From assembly GCA_015680685.1 (NCBI GenBank), contig MNCI01014706.1, forward strand, positions 1 through 24,207: a DNA stretch of 24,207 nt. The letters are read 5' to 3'. Shown here in pieces: positions 19,143 to 24,207 of this stretch. The notes below the pieces were generated by a model. That model made no database searches. It had not been told where the DNA came from and worked only from the letters and a program-made list of their open reading frames with translations. How positions within the stretch are numbered: position 1 is the first letter of the stretch; each line of letters begins with the position of its first letter. The translations under genes and the position numbers were made by a program. Source of the DNA: Gnetum montanum. Its lineage: Eukaryota > Streptophyta > Gnetopsida > Gnetales > Gnetaceae.

Positions 19143-19715
19143 TGCCATGCTTTGCTATGCTTTATAGCATAGCATGTTTGGCATAGCGTAGCATCATGTT
19201 ATGTTGTGCTACGCTACGCAGCATAGCGTAGTTGTTGGTTCGAAGAAAAAAATGTGTGTTGTGTCCTACTGCATGCATTGGAAACCTTTGAAGCGCGCTA
19301 ACTATTTATTCCATATTTTCTCTACTATGCTACACTACGTAGCATATCATATCATAGTAGCTATCCTTAGTCGCAAAAAATGTCACCAATCTACAAACTT
19401 TACCTTTTGCACTAGGAAGCTTGCGAACTTGCTGATCCCACCCTTTGAGATGCCTTCTGTCACTTTCATAGAATTGCTATGCCACACTATGCCATGTAAC
19501 TTAGCTTAGCATAGCATAGCAGCCAACATGGGCCTGCTTCTTGCCAAGTTTTTTGCTTTTTGACGGAAGGAGACATTGCTAAAGGACTTGGTGTCGAGCA
19601 AGGGGACTAAACATCTAGTTCTTGCTACGTTGTGTGGCATAGCATAGCATAGCACTACGCTACTGCAAATGTCTTCTAAATTTTTCTACGCTACATAGCG
19701 TAGTGTAGTGTAGCA
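19143..19715. repeat. Cluster of TAGCATAGC palindromes in U3 (5' LTR)
   Basis: Groups near 19143-19233, 19325-19358, 19479-19522, 19623-19665 and 19684-19715 correspond one to one with those of the 3' LTR. Individual arms have drifted, for example GCTACGCTACGCAGCATAGC in place of the perfect palindrome. Confidence 0.8.
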
Positions 19716-19992
19716 AAACTCCTTGACTTAGAAAACTTACTGAAGTGGTTTGCACATTCTGAGCACCGCCAACAATTCCATGCATCACTTCTAAGTGTGT
19801 TGTTGGCTCGATGAACTACTCAAGTGGGTAGGCTGGAGAATCCATTTAGCCTGTTGACACCTGGGGTAGAAAACCTACCAAACTGGATAGTCTAAACATT
19901 AGAGCATCCATCTCCTGAAGAACTGCCATAACACTGCGTGAATTGCAAAGACCTGGTCAAGCAAGCATGCCTTTGAATTTTTGGGTGTTTCA

Positions 19993-20539
19993 AAGATGGT
20001 AGTAGGACAAGAATTTTTTCATGGTCAAAGTATGGACAATTTTTTCCCCATGCTGAGACAATCTAAGAGGATAATTTTATCATGCTAGGGCCTTGTTGTG
20101 CTGTGCTATGCTATGTAGCATAGCATAGTGTAGTACTTAGACCAAGGTGATTTTTGATGAAATTTGCCCTATTATCTTTTCGTCACACTGATCACACTTC
20201 AAGGATGAAGTAGGTAAAGCATCCTTGAGGGCTAAACTTTTGGCAACTACATCTTCTGCATTTGATTAGTCATCACATGGCTTGCTATGTTGTGCAGCAT
20301 AGCATAGCGTAGTAGGTCTCACAATTAGAAAACTTTCTAAACTATTTAGTTCATGCTAAACACCTTTAATAACTCCTAGCTTGGTGCTTGGGTGGACCGT
20401 CGTCCAGGGCATTTGTCAAGTTGGACAAGCTAGAGAGTGTAGCAAGCTTGACAGCCTGGGAGATAGAAACTTTTTCGAACTACATGATACACTTTTAGTG
20501 CTACTTTTCTACAAACTAGCGTTATGAATGGGTGTTGCA
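19993..20539 (-). repeat. 5' LTR of element II, part 2 (U3 side), beginning with the right target duplication of element I
   Basis: After the aagat target copy (19993-19997) the sequence keeps LTR character: palindromic groups at 20100-20133 and 20281-20312, and an end GGGTGTTGCA at 20530-20539 that differs by one base from the GGGTGTTTCA end of element I. It completes the LTR begun at 1576. The middle part aligns only weakly with element I. Confidence 0.6.
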
Positions 20540-21448
20540 TTGACTATGTTAGAGAGGGCGACAAGTAGGCCTGAAAGTCTTTGGTGCTTGTAGAGCTCCT
20601 TGCCCAAATTTTGGGACTATGTTGAATCATGAGAGTTCCAAAATTGATGGTGTTTTAGATCTAATGAGATCTTAATTCAAATAGTCTTCCTTGGGCATAA
20701 ACCCCGATATTTCTTCTCATTTTGGCTCTAGGCCCATTTATGATGTGGTAGAGCTATTTCCCTTGAGAATAACCATAACTAGGACATTTGTATAAGAGTG
20801 AATAATATCTACCTATGGCAGCATCCAAGGGTTCATGTATTTCCTATTTCTAGCCTTGGATTTGCCTTCTTAGATTAGACACTCTATAGTATGTCTAGTA
20901 TTTTTCATAAAACAACTCTAACATGGTACTTCATCGGTGAATGGATTCTAATTTTAAGGACTTGTACCAGCTCTTAGCTTCCTTAATGAGTGTCCTAGGG
21001 AAAAGCTTGAGTTTCTACTAGTTATTTTCAATGTTCTCTAAGGCACAGGCATTGTGGAAAGCTTGTAGATGATTTTTCCGATCAAAATTATATCCCCTCT
21101 CAAATTGTGGAATATTATTCATATTTATGCACTTGATCAAGCTATCTCTCACATGCCTAGTTGGTATCTCTACTACCTCTACAATGTTGAAAATGCTTCA
21201 AGTCACCAATAGAGGTTCATCATCATCATTGCATCGATGATGCTAATGGTGGTTTATATCACCCCTTCATTCTTAGTGGCCTTGATAGCTTTTATTCTTT
21301 AGTTGGTCATCCTCATCATGATTATTTTGATGGTGCCTTCTATGAGAACTAGTAGATGAAGAGGAATGTTGAAAATCGGATAAAGTAGAAGGTGGATTGC
21401 CACCACCACCATAGTGTACGCCATCACCTCTTTGTTCATTACGACCAT
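20540..21448 (-). pseudogene. Gag of element III (Ty3/gypsy-like), truncated by element II
   Basis: Minus-strand reading starts directly at the LTR edge with a Gly/Ser/His-rich segment (GDGVHYGGGGNPP, HSSSSTSSHRRHHQNN). It continues through VEIPTRHVRDSLIKCINMNN and QFERGYNFDRKNHLQAFHNA, then the retrotransposon gag core KLKLFPRTLIKEAKSWYKSL, LESIHR-stop and MLELFYEKY (21020-20890). Pattern FP-x7-A-x2-WY-x-SL is the hallmark of plant gag. Several stops and a shift break it. The rest should lie beyond element II, left of the window. Confidence 0.75.
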
Positions 21449-22295
21449 TGATGAGTGGCAGATATCCCTACACTCAACCATAAGAATACGAGTGTTGCAC
21501 ACATGATCTGGTTGAACTCTGCAAACTAAATACCTACACGCTGCTTTGAACACTTGGGGTTAATTAATCATTGTCTTCCCAGGCTTGCTTGTATGTGTCA
21601 TGGTGTATGGTTAAGCAAGTCTAAGGTATATAATTTTTATGGGATTTTATGTTTTTCTCCTATGCTAAGAGGTAAAGGGTTGAGAAACTAAGTCTAACTC
21701 TAACTAATGCACTAAGTCCGTAGCGTCAACATCCGTTCCCACTTACCGTACACACCCTAAACTATGCAACTGTGGCTACGAAATGCTAATCGTTACTAGG
21801 ATCACCACACGTAATGCACATGCTCGAAGTGGTCGTACTGAGGCACTTAACTAGCCAAAGTGTGATAAGCATCTGTTCCTCGGCTAACTGTATACATCCT
21901 TGAATGCTTGTAACCAAGTCATACTTATCCCACATTCTAGGAGTTTAGGGTGAGAGAGACTAATCGCGATGAGTAACTGATTCCTTGACTAACCATACAC
22001 ATTTGTAAATGCTCGTAATCAAGTCATACTCATACCGCACTAATGCAAGTAATAAATAATAGGTAGAAAATAACATGTAATAAATCTATTCCATGTATTG
22101 CAAGGTTTATCCACAAAGCTCATCTTTATTGTTGTACACAACTTGCATTCAGGTACAAAGCTGCTTGAATAAAGATCTGTTCACTTGGGGACTCCTACTG
22201 CGGGCACATGGAAAATAATCTATCTCTGGGGTGATCAATCCACCAGAGCTTCGCTACTTTAAGCCTAGGATAAGGAATAAGGGGAGTGCCACCTC

Positions 22296-22303
22296 TTATT
22301 TAT
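22296..22303 (-). promoter_or_regulatory. TATA box in the LTR of element III
   Basis: TATAAATA on the minus strand followed by AGAGG, mirrored at 23493-23503 in element V. Confidence 0.65.
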
Positions 22304-22318
22304 AGATATGGTAGTGGA

Positions 22319-22397
22319 CCATGATATCGCGTATGTGATATCGCAGGGGATGACGCAATATTGTGTACGCGATATCGTGGCTCATGCGATATTGCGT
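22319..22397. repeat. GATATC-type inverted repeats upstream of the TATA box (element III)
   Basis: Words gatatcgcg, gatatcgca, gcaatattg, gcgatatcg and gcgatattgcg follow each other within 80 bp and can pair with one another. A single clean version is in element V at 23451-23480. Confidence 0.65.
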
Positions 22398-22496
22398 CCC
22401 ATCAACCACCATCCTTAGATCCCTTGCCATTATGATGTTTACCTAAGTTCCTACCTTAATTGTCATTTTTTTCAAACTTGGTTTATGAATAGTGGA

Positions 22497-22958
22497 TCAA
22501 AGGTTTAGGGTCACACCTTCATCACCAATAACAGAGGGTGAAGAATTTTCATATTGAGAACCCTCATGGGGAGGATCCACATTATCATCTTGGTTTAGAA
22601 GGAACAAAGGATTAGTGAATTGTTTCTTCTTTTCAAGCTCATAATGCTTTGTCTAATGTCAATCTTTCTTGCATTGTGTTTCTATGAGATGTTAGTCCCA
22701 AGTGTCATGATCGTTCACAACGCATTCCTCGTGAAGATTCAAGATGCCTAACTTCTTACAGGTTTGAAACAGCATCCCAGGAAAAAATTGATTGGGGGGA
22801 AATATAATATTTCCCTCCATATCACGCCATTACACTTGTTCATACTAATGTAGGATGAAGGTGAAGTATGGTTCATACTCATTTGGATGACTATATATCA
22901 CATTACACTCCTATGGGACCAGCGGTTTAACATCTTCACACTTGTGGGAAGAAGACAT
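22497..22958 (-). pseudogene. First reading frame of element IV (Gag-like, unassigned)
   Basis: 154 codons from the ATG at 22958 to a TGA, with six internal stops and no indel. It starts MSSSHKCEDVKPLVP, then SHPNEYEPYFTFIL, a conserved-looking middle GNIIFPPNQFFPGMLFQ and LGILNLHEECVVNDHDTW, and an acidic Asn/Asp/Ser-rich end. By place (first ORF after the PBS) it should be the Gag N-terminus or a separate upstream ORF. I do not recognise a domain. Confidence 0.5.
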
Positions 22959-23089
22959 TTTGTAACAAATAAAATTAATAGTGTGCTCAGAAGTTACATG
23001 TCATGTGAGAGTGATGTTATCCTTGAGTTCATCCAATAATATTAATAATATTTACTAATCTTAGATAATGCACATTTTAAGAAATAAGG

Positions 23090-23107
23090 TCCCTAGCAAT
23101 GATGCCA
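23090..23107 (-). other. Primer-binding site of element IV
   Basis: Minus strand TGGCATCATTGCTAGGGA, close to the TGGCGTCGTTGCCGGGGA type common in plant Ty3/gypsy elements. The differences are G-to-A and C-to-T. Confidence 0.65.
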
Positions 23108-23108
23108 A

Positions 23109-23444
23109 TGATGAGTGGTGAGGTACCCTTATGCCCAACAATACAAATTACAAAGCGTTCACATGTGATCCAGTCAAACTCCATGGACTTTATAGTTTCT
23201 GATACACTAGTATTATAGGAAGTGAACCTTGCCCTAAGGTCATTTTTTGTCTTCCTAATTATACTTGTGAAGGATAATGGTATGGTTAAGAGTAATCGAG
23301 GCATATAATTTTTATCATTTTTTGTTTTAGGGTTTTGGTGCTTGAAAAGAGATAGAGTAATTTAATAACTAATTTAATTTAACTAACTAACTAATCCTAA
23401 CATAATGATTCAATTTCACTTTTTATACACATCTTGAACCCACA
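23109..23444 (-). repeat. LTR of element IV, truncated by element V
   Basis: Starts TGATGAGTGG like the LTR of element III and aligns directly with 21449-21760 (shared blocks ggt(a)tggttaag, atataatttttat, actaactaa and a cacttt-tatacacat block). At 23445 it meets the start of an LTR in the opposite orientation. Confidence 0.7.
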
Positions 23445-23450
23445 TGATGA

Positions 23451-23480
23451 GCTGCGATATTGTGTACGTGATATCGCAGC
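23451..23480. other. Perfect U3 hairpin of element V
   Basis: GCTGCGATAT and ATATCGCAGC form a 10-bp stem with a 10-nt loop, ending 12 bp before the TATA box. Related but shuffled words occupy the same place in element III. Confidence 0.7.
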
Positions 23481-23492
23481 CCACTGCAATGC

Positions 23493-23503
23493 CTATAAAT
23501 AAG
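23493..23503 (+). promoter_or_regulatory. TATA box of element V LTR
   Basis: CTATAAATAAG on the plus strand, conserved with element III in inverted orientation. Confidence 0.65.
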
Positions 23504-24207
23504 AGGCAGCTTTCCCTTTTTTGGACATCTAGATCTAGACCCTTAGCCAAACTCTTTCAATTTTACCATTCCAAAGTTAGAATAATTTCCATGTGCCTAC
23601 AGTAGGAGTCTTAAAGTGAATAGATCTTTATTCGAGCAAATTGTACCTGAGCACACATTTGTGTACGGCAATAAAGACAATCTTTCTGATAAACCTTGTG
23701 GCATGTGGACTAAGCTAAATAGGATTTGATTATTGTTAAATGTTTAAATTCTTTCCTAGATAATTAATCTCTCTCAATCGTTAACTCTCATAGTTAAGTG
23801 CACTCAATACAACCAGTTCGAGCATGTGTGTAATGCTTGGTAACCCAATAACAAGTAGCATTTGGTAATCCCAGCAATGTTACACTGGCTTAGGGTGTGT
23901 GCGGCAAGTGGGAATGGATACTAGTGCTAGGACAATGAGAACTTAGTTAGTGAACAAGTTAATAAAAGTTAGTCACTTAGTCTCTTCACCTTCCCCTATT
24001 AGCATAAGGTGTTAAAAAGATAAAAGATATAAAAATCATATACCTCAAGCTTACTTAACCATACAATCATGACAATATAAGTAACTTTGGGAAGATAGTG
24101 ATTAATTAACCTTAAGTGTTCCATTAGGATGCGTAAGCACTTAGTCCCTAGAGTTCGATTGGATCATGCGTGAGACACTCGTATTCGTATGGTTGAGTGT
24201 AGGGGTA

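Larger units (their letters stand above)
2267..19992 (-). mobile_element. Element I: near-complete Tat/Ogre-like Ty3/gypsy LTR retrotransposon, about 17.7 kb
   Basis: Minus-strand element bounded by two direct LTRs of 1676 and 1677 bp, each with TG...CA ends, and flanked by a near-perfect 5-bp target duplication. Internal order is PBS, leader, gag, protease, a 5.9-kb cassette with an opposite-strand gene, RT, RNase H, a second (archaeal-type) RNase H, integrase, a tandem-repeat array, polypurine tract. The second RNase H and the size place it in the Tat/Ogre lineage. The two LTRs look roughly 85-90% identical by eye over the segments I aligned, so the insertion is old. Every gene is broken by stops and a few frameshifts, so it is not autonomous now. 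Confidence 0.88.
18316..19992 (-). repeat. 5' LTR of element I
   Basis: 1677 bp, TG...CA on the plus strand, matching 2267-3942 throughout, including the TATA box, the repeated TAGCATAGC palindromes and the final gaattttt-gggtgtttca. By eye about 85-90% identical over compared blocks. It would drive leftward transcription of the element from near 18910. Confidence 0.88.
21449..22404 (-). repeat. 5' LTR of element III
   Basis: 956 bp with ends TGATGAG...CCCATCA, so the LTR ends form an inverted repeat of about seven bases. It aligns inversely with the LTR at 23445-24207 along most of its length (for example the cctcttatttatag block, the aataaagatctgttcac block and the final ccctacactcaacc block) and directly with 23109-23444. 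Confidence 0.8.
22405..23108 (-). mobile_element. Internal fragment of element IV with primer-binding site
   Basis: Contains a PBS (23090-23107) one base inside the LTR edge, a leader of about 130 bp, and a decayed reading frame (22497-22958). It is cut at 22404/22405 by element III, so element IV is older than III here. Confidence 0.65.
23445..24207 (+). repeat. 5' LTR of element V (plus strand, runs to the window end)
   Basis: Begins TGATGAG and is the inverted counterpart of the LTR at 21449-22404. It stops at the window edge some 15 bp before the expected end. Its primer-binding site and genes should lie just right of the window. Position in the LTR of IV implies a 5-bp target duplication ccaca (23440-23444), whose partner lies outside. 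Confidence 0.75.

Overview
This window is nuclear DNA from a large-genome seed plant, and almost all of it is nested, decayed LTR retrotransposons. I recognise no ordinary host gene, tRNA or rRNA. The evidence is plant-type Ty3/gypsy gag-pol sequence, the dual RNase H arrangement of the plant Tat/Ogre lineage, plant-style TATA boxes in the LTRs, and heavy C-to-T/G-to-A type decay. I cannot name the species; a gymnosperm or a giant-genome monocot would fit.

Layout, with elements numbered I-V. Element I (2267-19992, minus strand, about 17.7 kb) is nearly complete. It has two LTRs of about 1.68 kb (5' LTR 18316-19992; 3' LTR 2267-3942), flanked by the near-identical 5-bp sequences aaggt (2262-2266) and aagat (19993-19997). 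From right to left it runs: 5' LTR, primer-binding site (18291-18309), leader with a duplicated hairpin module, gag (17866 to about 15430), protease (to about 14650), a 5.9-kb cassette, reverse transcriptase (8584-7694), RNase H, Tat-type second RNase H, integrase (to 5293), a hairpin-repeat array (5031-5280), 3' UTR, polypurine tract and 3' LTR. Element II is an older relative on the same strand. Its gag start, leader, primer-binding site and first LTR part occupy 1-2261, and the rest of that LTR resumes at 19993-20539, so element I landed inside it. Right of 20539 lie three members of a different Ty3/gypsy-like family: element III (gag fragment 20540-21448, LTR 21449-22404, minus), element IV (coding fragment 22497-22958, PBS 23090-23107, LTR 23109-23444, minus), and element V (LTR 23445 to the window end, plus strand), which sits inside the LTR of IV.

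The most striking content is the 5.9-kb cassette between protease and reverse transcriptase of element I. It carries a decayed gene on the opposite (plus) strand, about 9531-14023. It can be read as eight exons joined by seven GT-AG introns whose phases agree (the first exon only in a frame that does not use its candidate ATG). The predicted product is acidic and partly coiled-coil, with no family I can name securely. The cassette is flanked by two arrays of short hairpin-forming repeats of the same style as the array downstream of integrase, which suggests it belongs to this retroelement family and is not a chance insertion. Its place matches where Ogre elements are known to carry an intron between protease and RT.

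Decay pattern: the second RNase H/integrase frame of element I (7320-5293) keeps one reading frame for 676 codons with no indel, yet holds 17 internal stops, 12 of them TAG. This fits deamination of methylated CHG sites (CAG or TGG to TAG). The U3 regions of the LTRs, and introns of the antisense gene, are peppered with a palindromic word built from TAGCATAGC and its complement.
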